Assembly (NCBI GenBank): GCA_023544605.1
Contig: JAMJFQ010000022.1
Coordinates: 1 to 22,127, forward strand
From: ANME-2 cluster archaeon
GTDB taxonomy: Archaea; Halobacteriota; Methanosarcinia; Methanosarcinales; Methanocomedenaceae
Direction: 5' to 3'
Length of the DNA: 22,127 nucleotides
This document shows, piece by piece, positions 14,806 through 22,037 of the stretch; positions within the stretch are counted from its first letter, which is position 1; each line of letters opens with the position of its first letter. The notes under the pieces are model-generated. The model was not told the origin of the DNA, did no database searches, and saw nothing but the letters and a program-made list of their open reading frames with translations. The position numbers were made by a program, and so were the translations under genes.

Positions 14806-15815
14806 TCGAAAGGGAATTGGCCTGGCGGGTATTCGCCCATGAGTTCAACCATGCACACCATTTCTTCCATGAAGGTGACGAGCGGTCACCCAACTACCTT
14901 GTCACACCAACAGGCGCAAGGATAAACCGGTTATACTTTGTGGGTGTACTGACCGAAATTGAAAATATAGGTGTAGGTGAAGATATGTGGAGGGGAAGGG
15001 TATCTGACCACACCGGAGGTTTCATGGTCTATGCAGGACAGTACCAGCCAGAAGCTGCAGTGTTCATATCTGGACTTGAAGTGCCGTCATTTGTAGCGGT
15101 GGTGGGTAAGGCCCGGACCTATGAACCAGAGGAAGGGACCATCTATACGTCGGTCAGGCCAGAAGAATTGAACACTGCAGACGGCCAGATAAGGGACAGA
15201 TGGGTAGTGGAAACTGCCCGGTTGACCTTTGAGCGTATCAGGCTTGTTAAAAGCGCACTGGAATTGGGACTAAAGGGGGAGGAACTGACTGACATGCTGT
15301 TGCAATCAGGTGCCAGTACCGAACTTGCTGATGGCATTGGTAAGGCCATTGAACACTACCTTGACCTGAGCGAATACCTTGATACCCTGTCTGCAACAAT
15401 CGTTGATTCCCTCAAGACATTGCTGCCGGGTGATAAAGCGCCGGATGTGGCAGCAGATACCCTGGGTCCGGTAAACGTGACAGCCGACACCCAGAACCGC
15501 TCCCCAGCATCTGCAGGGGACGTGGGGACAAAACCTGACGTGGAGGATATAGATGCCGATCAACAAGATGTACAAAGTACGGTATCAATCATTGATGATG
15601 ATACACTGCCGGCAGAAGAGAAACCTGACCACCAGGAGATACTCTATGAACTACTGGTCAACCTGGATAACGGAAATGGTGTAGCGGTAGCTGAACTTGC
15701 AGAACAGTCCGGGCGCAGTGGTCTTACCAGGGAACAGGTAGATGATGCCTTGAAAGGATTGATGTCTGAGGGTCGGTGTTATGAACCCAGGATAGGGGTG
15801 TTGCGCAGGGTATAA
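14802..15815 (+). CDS. rpap: RPA-associated protein (COG3390)
   Basis: The partner encoded next to euryarchaeal RPA. Residues 1-130 hold an OB-like beta-rich domain (NRLYFVGVLTEIENIG, WRGRVSDHTGGFMVYAGQY, then ARTYEPEEGTIYTSVRPEEL). A helical region to about 205 follows. An acidic, low-complexity linker spans about 205-270. A C-terminal winged-helix-like domain (EILYELLVNLDNGNGVAVAE, then LTREQVDDALKGLMSEGRCYEPR) resembles the RPA32 C-terminal protein-docking domain. Haloarchaeal homologues form complexes with RPA; I extend that by family. ATG 14802 overlaps the RPA stop (ATGA). Confidence 0.88.
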   Translation: MIERELAWRVFAHEFNHAHHFFHEGDERSPNYLVTPTGARINRLYFVGVLTEIENIGVGEDMWRGRVSDHTGGFMVYAGQYQPEAAVFISGLEVPSFVAVVGKARTYEPEEGTIYTSVRPEELNTADGQIRDRWVVETARLTFERIRLVKSALELGLKGEELTDMLLQSGASTELADGIGKAIEHYLDLSEYLDTLSATIVDSLKTLLPGDKAPDVAADTLGPVNVTADTQNRSPASAGDVGTKPDVEDIDADQQDVQSTVSIIDDDTLPAEEKPDHQEILYELLVNLDNGNGVAVAELAEQSGRSGLTREQVDDALKGLMSEGRCYEPRIGVLRRV

Positions 15816-15897
15816 AAACCTTACACCTTAGACAAAAACAAACCTTTAATTATCAGTCATACATCATCATTTCAAGAAACTGTGCACTCCGTTTGCA

Positions 15898-15940
15898 GTT
15901 ACTTGATCAGATAACGTCACACATTAAATAATATAAAAAA
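15898..15940 (+). promoter_or_regulatory. glnA promoter with 18-bp palindrome (candidate NrpR operator)
   Basis: GTTA-CT-TGATCA-GA-TAAC at 15898-15915 is symmetric at 14 of 18 positions. It lies directly upstream of the A/T box (TTAAATAAT 15924-15932, TATAAAAAA 15932-15940). A second, bulged inverted repeat (AACTGTGCA 15878-15886, TGCAGTT 15894-15900) overlaps its left edge. Because nrpR is the next gene, a repressor site is expected here. The published GGAA-N6-TTCC type NrpR site is not present, so assignment to NrpR is inference. Confidence 0.45.
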
Positions 15941-15972
15941 TTTTATAACATCCAGCGTAAATAGGTGAAATA

Positions 15973-17295
15973 ATGAATTCCAGTGAGGATATTCTTAAAA
16001 AGATCAAGGAAAAAGATGTCAGGTTCGTAAGGTTGCAGTTCGTGGATATTCAGGGCATAGTCAAGAACGTGGCCATTCCGATATCCCAGATCAACAAAGC
16101 AATGGGACAGGGGATATCCTTTGACGGTTCATCAATTGAAGGATTTGTCCGCATCGAAGAGTCTGATATGGTGCTTAAACCTGATCTGGACACCTTCCAG
16201 CTGTTGCCCTGGCGTCATAATGGTGGGTCCGTAGCTCGGATGATATGCGATGTGCAGCAGCCAAACGGGAAGCCTTTTGAGGGGGACCCAAGATATATAC
16301 TCAGAAGAGCCATTGAAGATGCTGCATCTATGGGTTTTGAGATGAATACCGGCCCTGAATTGGAATTTTTCCTGTTTGAAAAACATGAGGGACGTGCTAC
16401 TACTACGCCTCACGATTCAGCTGGGTATTTCGATTTTGGCCCCGTTGACCTGGCAGAGAATATCCGTAGGGAGATCGTCATAGCCCTGGAAGGGATGGGA
16501 TTCGAGATCGAGGCATCCCATCATGAAGTGGCATCGGGCCAGCATGAGATTGATTTCAGATACGGGGATGCCCTTAAAACGGCTGATAATGTGGTAACAT
16601 TCAAATATGTAACAAGGACCATTGCCAATAATATGGGGCTTCATGCCACATTTATGCCTAAACCCCTGTTCGGTGAGAACGGTAGTGGTATGCATACGAA
16701 TATTTCCCTGTTCAAGGACGGTAAAAATGCTTTCTATGATGTGGATGATGAATACGGTATCAGTGACGCCTTGAGATATTTCATTGGCGGGGTGTTGGAA
16801 CATATCAATGCTATCACGGCTGTCACTAATCCCACGGTCAATTCATATAAACGATTAGTACCAGGCTATGAAGCACCAGTGTATGTCTCATGGTCGGGTG
16901 CAAACCGAAGTTCGCTCATCAGGATACCTGCAGCCCGGGGTTCCAGTACACGGATAGAATTGCGCAGTCCTGACCCTTCATGCAATCCATACCTCTCTTT
17001 TGCTGCCATTCTTTGTGCAGGCATTGATGGCATAAAAAACCACACTGATCCGGGTCAACCCGTGAGTGATAATATCTATGAGATGGATGCCGGACAACGA
17101 AAGGACCGAGATATTGGGTCACTGCCAGGTACTCTCAGGGATGCCCTCAACGAACTGGAACAGGACAGTGTAATAATGAATGCCTTGGGCTCTCATGTAT
17201 TTAATGACTTCTTACGGTTGGGTCGTGCCGAGTGGGATGCATACAGGGTACAGGTACATGACTGGGAAATCCAGCATTATATTAATAGAATGTAA
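15973..17295 (+). CDS. glnA: Glutamine synthetase type I (alpha)
   Basis: Makes glutamine from glutamate, ammonia and ATP; the main ammonium assimilation step. At 440 residues it has GSI-alpha length, without the insertion of adenylylated GSI-beta enzymes. Visible motifs are FDGSSIEGF, the metal-binding NTGPELEFFLF, ASHHEVASGQHEIDF, MPKPLFGENGSGMHTN, the ATP-site NPTVNSYKRLVPGYEAP, and RIELRSPDPSCNPYL. ATG 15973 follows GGTGA (15964-15968). The nrpR gene follows after 23 nt, so activity is probably controlled at transcription by 2-oxoglutarate-responsive NrpR. Confidence 0.97.
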   Translation: MNSSEDILKKIKEKDVRFVRLQFVDIQGIVKNVAIPISQINKAMGQGISFDGSSIEGFVRIEESDMVLKPDLDTFQLLPWRHNGGSVARMICDVQQPNGKPFEGDPRYILRRAIEDAASMGFEMNTGPELEFFLFEKHEGRATTTPHDSAGYFDFGPVDLAENIRREIVIALEGMGFEIEASHHEVASGQHEIDFRYGDALKTADNVVTFKYVTRTIANNMGLHATFMPKPLFGENGSGMHTNISLFKDGKNAFYDVDDEYGISDALRYFIGGVLEHINAITAVTNPTVNSYKRLVPGYEAPVYVSWSGANRSSLIRIPAARGSSTRIELRSPDPSCNPYLSFAAILCAGIDGIKNHTDPGQPVSDNIYEMDAGQRKDRDIGSLPGTLRDALNELEQDSVIMNALGSHVFNDFLRLGRAEWDAYRVQVHDWEIQHYINRM

Positions 17296-17318
17296 TAATG
17301 ATGTAAAAAGGATATACA

Positions 17319-18302
17319 ATGATATCTTCAAATACTGATCCCCAGGTACAGAGAAAATTGACCGAGATATTACGGATAATCAGGGAAAATGACACTGCAA
17401 TTGGTGCACGTATTATTGCTGATAAGATGAGAGAGAGAGGATACAAGATCGGGGAGAGAGGGGTCAGGTACCATCTGAGAATACTGGATGAGCGCGGCCT
17501 TACAGCCAGGGAAGGGTATTCAGGTCGGGTAATTACTGGGAATGGCATCAAGGAATTGGAGGACGGCCTGATAGGACATAGGGTTGGGTTCGTTATCACA
17601 TCAATCGATGAACTGGTGTACAATACCAGCCTAAATGTAAATACCGGTGAGGGTAGTGTGATAGTGAATACCGCGCTGATAGATAAGGATGACTTTGACG
17701 AAGCCATCGACATTGTTGGAGCCCTAAGTGAAACTCCGTATTCAATAAGCCCCTATATTAAAATACTTGAAGAGGACAGCCCGGACATTAAAATACCGCC
17801 AGGAGAGGTGGGTATTGCCACGGTGTGCAGCATTACCATTGACGGAATACTTGCACGCAGTGGCATACCGGTTAACACGAAATACGGCGCCCTTGTCCAG
17901 GTGCATGATAGCACTCCGGTTGCTTTTTCTGACCTTATCCTGTACAATGGCACTACCATTGACCCCATGAAGATTTATATTGACAAAGGAATGACTTCGG
18001 TCACGGATGCCCTGAAAACAGGGAGTGGAAAACTACTGGCAAATGTGAGGGAGATTCCGGTATCAGCCAGGGATCAAGCCATTGAAGTGCTGGAGCAGGC
18101 CAGGGAAATTGATATTGATGGAGTTATAGAGGTCGGTGAACCCAACACTCCAGTGCTCAGGGCCCCAATAAGTGCAGGGAAGATAGGTGTGTCCCTGTAT
18201 GCAGGCATAAACAGCATGGTGGCAGTGAAGGAGAGTGGGATAGAGGTATCCATACATCCCATTTCAAGCATTCTTAATTTTAAAGATATGACCCGATTGT
18301 AA
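17319..18302 (+). CDS. nrpR: NrpR nitrogen regulator, winged helix plus one NrpR domain
   Basis: A repressor of nitrogen-assimilation genes that is released by 2-oxoglutarate. Residues about 10-75 form a winged-helix domain (KLTEILRIIRENDTAIGARI, then ERGVRYHLRILDERGLT). Residues about 85-320 are a single NrpR ligand domain (HRVGFVITSIDELVYN, then PPGEVGIATVCSITIDGI). Methanococcus NrpR has two such domains in one chain, while Methanosarcina splits function into NrpRI (HTH plus one domain) and NrpRII (domain only). This is the NrpRI layout; an NrpRII partner is not in the window. ATG 17319 has an AAGGAT Shine-Dalgarno. Location after glnA implies it represses its own operon. Confidence 0.92.
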   Translation: MISSNTDPQVQRKLTEILRIIRENDTAIGARIIADKMRERGYKIGERGVRYHLRILDERGLTAREGYSGRVITGNGIKELEDGLIGHRVGFVITSIDELVYNTSLNVNTGEGSVIVNTALIDKDDFDEAIDIVGALSETPYSISPYIKILEEDSPDIKIPPGEVGIATVCSITIDGILARSGIPVNTKYGALVQVHDSTPVAFSDLILYNGTTIDPMKIYIDKGMTSVTDALKTGSGKLLANVREIPVSARDQAIEVLEQAREIDIDGVIEVGEPNTPVLRAPISAGKIGVSLYAGINSMVAVKESGIEVSIHPISSILNFKDMTRL

Positions 18303-18308
18303 ATTCCT

Positions 18309-18788
18309 ATGGAAATAAAAGAGGCTAATGCATACGATTTTGAAAAGTTACGGATATTTATGGAACTGGTGGATGATGATTTTTTTCCGCCGTTATCCCT
18401 GCGCCCGGGTGGTATCCACGGCAGGATATCCGGTTGCCTGGCAGGGACTGATTCGAATTACCTGATCGCTGAAGATGAAAGCATACTAATAGCTGCCCTT
18501 GGATACCATAAAAACTGGGATGGTACCGGTGAAGCTTATATCTCATTTTTGGCTGTACATCCCGATTACAGGGGACAGGACATTGCCAGAAGTCTGGATT
18601 CGGTTCTGATACAAAAACTGGAAGTAACAGCTATCTCATACATCAACGTCACCACCTGGTCCACCAACCCAGGTGGGTATGAGATGTATAAGAGACTTGG
18701 ATACCGTTTCACACGAACATTGAAAGACCACAGGGCGGCTGGTGTAGATACACTATGTCTCAAAAAGAAAATAGGGCATGGAGTTTAA
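18309..18788 (+). CDS. GNAT-family N-acetyltransferase
   Basis: A 159-residue acyl-CoA-dependent acetyltransferase. The acetyl-CoA pyrophosphate loop is in LAVHPDYRGQDIARSL (R/Q-x-x-G-x-A type: YRGQDIA), preceded by the strand EAYISFLAVHP. The C-terminal beta bulge region reads TTWSTNPGGYEMYKRLGYRF, as in this family. The substrate cannot be told. It starts 6 nt after nrpR, so is probably the third gene of that transcript. Its 3' end overlaps the convergent gene by 4 nt. Confidence 0.88.
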   Translation: MEIKEANAYDFEKLRIFMELVDDDFFPPLSLRPGGIHGRISGCLAGTDSNYLIAEDESILIAALGYHKNWDGTGEAYISFLAVHPDYRGQDIARSLDSVLIQKLEVTAISYINVTTWSTNPGGYEMYKRLGYRFTRTLKDHRAAGVDTLCLKKKIGHGV

Positions 18789-19279
18789 GCCAGGATTTTT
18801 CGTATCAGACCTGAGTACACTGATGTGTCCACCGCCTTGCCTGCCCATACCCGTTTTACATCGCATTTGTGTATGACTGCGGTCAGGGGCAGTTTCTTAT
18901 CTTCGTCAGGAGCTCCCTGGAAAAGCACGTGGTACAGGGCACCTGCAGCACTGTCCTCGCTTATCTCGAATATAGAAATAGCACTACCGTACAATTCATC
19001 CATGGCCCGGATGTTGGGTTCATTGGATTCACATATCTTGCACTCATCCTCGCGCTGCCTATCACGCCTGATGTTGAGTACCACAGGTTTTTGAGCAGCA
19101 CAAATGTCATCCACTACCTGTTCCATTTGAAGATACTTTGAGGTGACCAGGGTGTCTATATTATTGCCAAACTGCTTAATAACCTCATCAATTGGCATGG
19201 AATGTTTTTGTGAGAGAGATTCAGTCAGTTTATTCTTGAAAGATTCTTTATGTTTTTGTAGGATTTCACGCAGGTCCAA
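18785..19279 (-). CDS. Probable thioredoxin-fold protein, unknown function
   Basis: I do not recognise a named family. The N-terminal 60 residues are helical and charged. The rest follows a thioredoxin-like order: strand PVVLNIRRD, then C80-x-x-C83 at a helix start (ECKICESNEPNIRAM), strand SAISIFEISED, a helix, then KKLPLTAVIHKC with Pro131 where thioredoxins have the cis-Pro, and the hairpin DVKRVWAGKA like 'ngevv.r.vGa'. The fold is inference from this order; a redox role is possible but unproven, and C60 and C139 are additional cysteines. Start is TTG 19279, preceded by GTGAT. It is convergent with and overlaps the acetyltransferase gene. Confidence 0.72.
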   Translation of the reverse strand: MDLREILQKHKESFKNKLTESLSQKHSMPIDEVIKQFGNNIDTLVTSKYLQMEQVVDDICAAQKPVVLNIRRDRQREDECKICESNEPNIRAMDELYGSAISIFEISEDSAAGALYHVLFQGAPDEDKKLPLTAVIHKCDVKRVWAGKAVDTSVYSGLIRKILA

Positions 19280-19402
19280 TTATATCACATACCTGATATG
19301 GATGTACTTGATTGAAATCCCATAATACTTAAATCTGGTAGTAGGACAAAGAGAAATTATTATTCCAGCTTAAGAAGGGGAAAATTCAGTTAAATCCAAC
19401 AA

Positions 19403-19684
19403 TTAAACTTCGGTGTTGGTATCCTGGATTTTATCCAGGTAATCCCGTCCCTTTTTAGTAATCTGGTAATATGTGGAGTTATGAGCTGTTTCTAAAAGTC
19501 CATTCTGTTGAAGAAGATCAAGATAGTTATCGGCCATAATAAAGTCCAGGTTCGCCTTATACACTATTCGTGTCTTGTTGGCCCCGCCTTTTGTGATAGT
19601 TAAAATGGCAACCGAAATATCCTTCTTACTTTTTCTGGGCTTTTTGTTTATAGTGCTATTCGTATTTATGTCAGCCAACCCCAC
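19403..19684 (-). CDS. Archaeal winged-helix regulator (HTH_45-like)
   Basis: A 93-residue predicted transcription regulator. The pattern ISVAILTITKGGANKTRIVY followed by KANLDFIMADNYLDLLQQNGLLE and YYQITKKGRDYLDKI is the archaeal small winged-helix family (COG3432/HTH_45 type). In these, 'GA.KTRI.YKANL' forms the recognition region and the closing 'Y.IT.KG..yL' the wing. The N-terminal 20 residues are basic and polar. The start is GTG 19684; TTG at 19678 is an alternative. The target is unknown. Confidence 0.85.
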   Translation of the reverse strand: MGLADINTNSTINKKPRKSKKDISVAILTITKGGANKTRIVYKANLDFIMADNYLDLLQQNGLLETAHNSTYYQITKKGRDYLDKIQDTNTEV

Positions 19685-19770
19685 TGCAATTCTATCTATT
19701 AATATTTTTCATTATAATACCAAGGCACTGTTCCAAAAATCAGTTATTTTGTTGACACCGACTTTAGGTA

Positions 19771-19845
19771 AAATCTGTGTGAATCGGTGTTAATCAGTGT
19801 CTGGAAATATAAAAAGACACGGATTTCACTGATTAACACAGATTT
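19771..19845. repeat. Period-10 tandem units arranged as an inverted repeat
   Basis: The left arm consists of three 10-bp units: AAATCTGTGT, GAATCGGTGT, TAATCAGTGT (19771-19800). After a 15-nt A-rich spacer, the right arm (19816-19845) carries the same units in reverse orientation: GACACGGATT, TCACTGATTA, ACACAGATTT. The two arms can pair imperfectly over about 30 bp. Similar AATCNGTG repeats are widespread in intergenic DNA of many prokaryotes; the function here is unknown. Confidence 0.8.
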
Positions 19846-19972
19846 GTAGTCGTATCTATTTAAGATATATTCACTGTATAACTGGATTTTGGTATTGTGC
19901 CTAATACCAATTCGAATTTATGTAAATTAAACGTATCTATTGATATAATCAGATATAGTCAAGAAAAGATTA

Positions 19973-20049
19973 TGGCGGGCTGGAAGGGATTTGAACCCCT
20001 GGCCGATGGATTAAGAGTCCATCGCTCTGCCTGTCTAAGCTACCAGCCC
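19973..20049 (-). tRNA. tRNA-Lys (anticodon CTT), CCA encoded
   Basis: On the minus strand an intact cloverleaf can be drawn. The acceptor stem is GGGCTGG/CCAGCCC and the D stem GCTT/GAGC. The anticodon stem is ATGGA/TCCAT around the loop CTCTTAA, giving anticodon CTT (Lys, codon AAG). The variable loop is CGGCC and the T arm is AGGGG-TTCAAAT-CCCTT. The discriminator G (19976) is followed by CCA in the DNA (19973-19975). No intron is seen. Mature body is 19976-20049. A TATA-like ATATATC at about 20079-20087 is the likely promoter element. Confidence 0.95.
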
Positions 20050-20157
20050 GGGCTGAGGCTTTCTCTTAATTATACTATCATGATATATACATTTCGTACC
20101 GGACTTATTGACAACCTTTTAATATCAAGAAATCCTCCCTTCGGTCGGATTAACTTG

Positions 20158-20184
20158 AGTACACAAAGTTATACTTTATGTACT
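20158..20184. promoter_or_regulatory. 27-bp palindrome upstream of orc1/cdc6
   Basis: AGTACACAAAGT (20158-20169) and ACTTTATGTACT (20173-20184) are inverted copies matching at 11 of 12 positions around the trinucleotide TAT. It lies between the tRNA gene and the initiator gene, 43 nt before its start codon, overlapping where a promoter would sit (TTATACTTTA). It may be an operator. It does not match the G-run plus TCCAGTGGAAAC form of origin recognition boxes. Confidence 0.6.
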
Positions 20185-20227
20185 ATCAAAAATGAACTAA
20201 AGTACCATTCAGGATCAAACCAAAATA

Positions 20228-21352
20228 GTGGATGATATGAAAAAAGACCTCTTAATGTGGGATGAAACCATATTCAAGGACCCGGACCTGCTAGAACTGG
20301 ACCACATACCCGAATACTTCGCCCACCGTGACACCCAGATGCAGACCCTTATGTATTGCATAAAACCTGCACTTCGTGGTGGAAGACCTGTCAATGTGCA
20401 ATGCATCGGTTCCCCGGGTACAGGAAAGACCACTGCAGTGCACAAACTGTTCGAGGAGATAGAAAAGGTCACCTCGAAAGTGATACCAGTTTACATCAAT
20501 TGCCAGGCCAATTCCACCCGCTATACCGTGTTCTCCCAGATATTCAAAAAACTGTTCAATCACAGCCCCCCATCCTCTGGTGTGTCATTCCATAAAATTA
20601 ATGACAAAATTACACAACACCTTGCAGACGAGGAGAAAGTGCTTGTGACGGCTCTGGATGATGTGAACTACCTGTTCCATGAAGGTGAACATAATAATGT
20701 ATTGTATTCATTGATCCGTGCCCATGAGACCAATCCAGGTGCCCGAATAGGTGTGATATCCATTCTTAGCGATACTGGCACCGGATTTCATTTGGACCCT
20801 AAAGTGGAGTCCGTGTTCCTTCCTGAAGAGATAAGATTCTCCCGGTATACTACCGACGAGATATGTGACATTCTGGACAACAGGGTGAGAATGGGCTTTT
20901 TCCCTAACGTTGTGGCCCCCTCTGTGCTTGATGCAGTAGTAGAATATGCTGAACTACTGGGAGATCTGAGGGTTGGTATCGACCTGCTCAAACGGTCGGG
21001 TCTAAGTGCCGAGAGACAGGCTTCCCGAACCATTTCATTGGAAGATGTGAAAACCTCCTACGAAACATCAAAACTCGTTCACCTCACGTATCTGTTAAAA
21101 TCATTAAAAAATGAGGAAACGACCTTACTGGAATTGATCTCAGGACTTCCCGACATCACTGCTGGAGAACTATACAAAGCATTCCATGAAAAGACAGGTC
21201 TTGGATATACCAGATACTACGAAACCCTGGAAAAACTGTTAGCTCTTAAACTGGTAGATACAGATTTCACTGGGAAAGGCACCAGGGGGCGAAGTCGCAT
21301 CATCAAACTGAAGTATGGAGCCGAAGAGATACGAAAACGGCTGGGTAAGTGA
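20228..21352 (+). CDS. cdc6: Orc1/Cdc6 replication initiator-family AAA+ ATPase
   Basis: An origin-binding and helicase-loading ATPase. At 374 residues it has Walker A GSPGTGKT (61-68). The Walker B region is VLVTALDDVNYL (138-149), where D144-D145 stands in place of the usual Asp-Glu. Sensor 1 is in GVISILSDTG and sensor 2 in LGDLRVGIDLLKRSG. The C-terminal winged helix ends with KGTRGRSRIIKL. The start is GTG 20228 or ATG 20237 (three codons on). This may be a second-type Orc/Cdc6 paralogue: no origin boxes are seen beside it, and the Walker B change could lower hydrolysis. It converges on the ribosomal protein genes. Confidence 0.93.
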   Translation: MDDMKKDLLMWDETIFKDPDLLELDHIPEYFAHRDTQMQTLMYCIKPALRGGRPVNVQCIGSPGTGKTTAVHKLFEEIEKVTSKVIPVYINCQANSTRYTVFSQIFKKLFNHSPPSSGVSFHKINDKITQHLADEEKVLVTALDDVNYLFHEGEHNNVLYSLIRAHETNPGARIGVISILSDTGTGFHLDPKVESVFLPEEIRFSRYTTDEICDILDNRVRMGFFPNVVAPSVLDAVVEYAELLGDLRVGIDLLKRSGLSAERQASRTISLEDVKTSYETSKLVHLTYLLKSLKNEETTLLELISGLPDITAGELYKAFHEKTGLGYTRYYETLEKLLALKLVDTDFTGKGTRGRSRIIKLKYGAEEIRKRLGK

Positions 21353-21471
21353 TCAACTTCACAACACCTTTATTTTAACTGGAAATGTATAGTACACCAA
21401 TTAATTAAAATTGAGCGAATAAAAATTAATACCGATTAAAAATGTATCGCCTAAAAAAAGAGTGAATGCAA

Positions 21472-21621
21472 TTATTTCTTGAACTCGGTATAATTGCATT
21501 TGCCGCAGGTCAGTCTGTCCTTATGTTCAGCAAGGAAGAAACCTTCACCACAGCGGGGGCAGGTCTGCCGAATTTTCTTGATCGAGTTTTCTGAGACCTC
21601 GTAGTATTTGTGTGCAGCCAT
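21472..21621 (-). CDS. rps27ae: 30S ribosomal protein S27ae
   Basis: A 49-residue zinc-ribbon protein of the small ribosomal subunit. The sequence MAAHKYYEVSENSIKKIRQ is followed by C21PRC24 and C39GKC42, the four zinc ligands, with FFLAEHKDRLTCGKCNYTEF as in archaeal S27ae. It follows rps24e, the standard archaeal order. Two starts are possible: ATG 21633 overlaps the S24e stop (TAATG) and adds MVTI. ATG 21621 gives the usual N-terminus and has GGTGACC six bases upstream, so I chose 21621. Confidence 0.93.
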   Translation of the reverse strand: MAAHKYYEVSENSIKKIRQTCPRCGEGFFLAEHKDRLTCGKCNYTEFKK

Positions 21622-21632
21622 TATGGTCACCA

Positions 21633-22037
21633 TTATTCCTCTTTATCCTCTGCTTCTTCAGGACTTTCTTCTGAAGCTTCGTTAGCAGCTGGTTCATCAG
21701 GTGCGGCCTCTTCTGTAGTTTCTTCATCTGAAGATTCTTCTTCTTTAACTTCTTCCACCGGTTTGGGTTTGTTCCGCTCTATGATATATTTGTTTTCCAC
21801 TTCGGCTGCCCGTGCTGCATCAGAATATACCTTAGCATATCCTATGGTTCCCTGAGCACCGTATTCAGTGGTCAGTTTGCCCAGTACCAACAGTTCATAC
21901 TGGGAATTGAGCATAGCAACGAGTTTGTTTTTCACATCATCCCTTGAAGGGGTAGCACCGGTATTAGAGATATTGAATGTGATCTCCTTTCTGTCAAGCA
22001 GAGGGTTTTCCCTCTCTTTTGTAATTTGAATGTCCAA
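21633..22037 (-). CDS. rps24e: 30S ribosomal protein S24e with long acidic tail
   Basis: A small-subunit ribosomal protein. The core (about residues 1-90) is typical: MDIQITKERENPLLDRKEIT, then PSRDDVKNKLVAML and a YGAQGTIGYAKVYSDAARAA stretch, as in archaeal S24e. The last roughly 40 residues (from KPVEEVKEEE) are almost all Glu, Asp, Ser, Thr, Ala and Pro; I see no folded domain there. Common archaeal S24e ends near residue 100. The start is TTG 22037, fixed by GGAGG seven bases upstream (plus-strand CCTCC 22045-22049). A TATA-like element lies at about 22060-22068. It is the first gene of the rps24e-rps27ae transcript. Confidence 0.95.
   Translation of the reverse strand: MDIQITKERENPLLDRKEITFNISNTGATPSRDDVKNKLVAMLNSQYELLVLGKLTTEYGAQGTIGYAKVYSDAARAAEVENKYIIERNKPKPVEEVKEEESSDEETTEEAAPDEPAANEASEESPEEAEDKEE

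Noticed and set aside
19771..19845. CRISPR-like repeat
   Set aside because: Units are 10 bp and adjacent without spacers, arranged as inverted arms; no array and no cas genes.
20050..20227. Replication origin beside cdc6
   Set aside because: No origin recognition boxes (TCCAGTGGAAAC with G-run) and no marked AT-rich unwinding element; only the palindrome is present.
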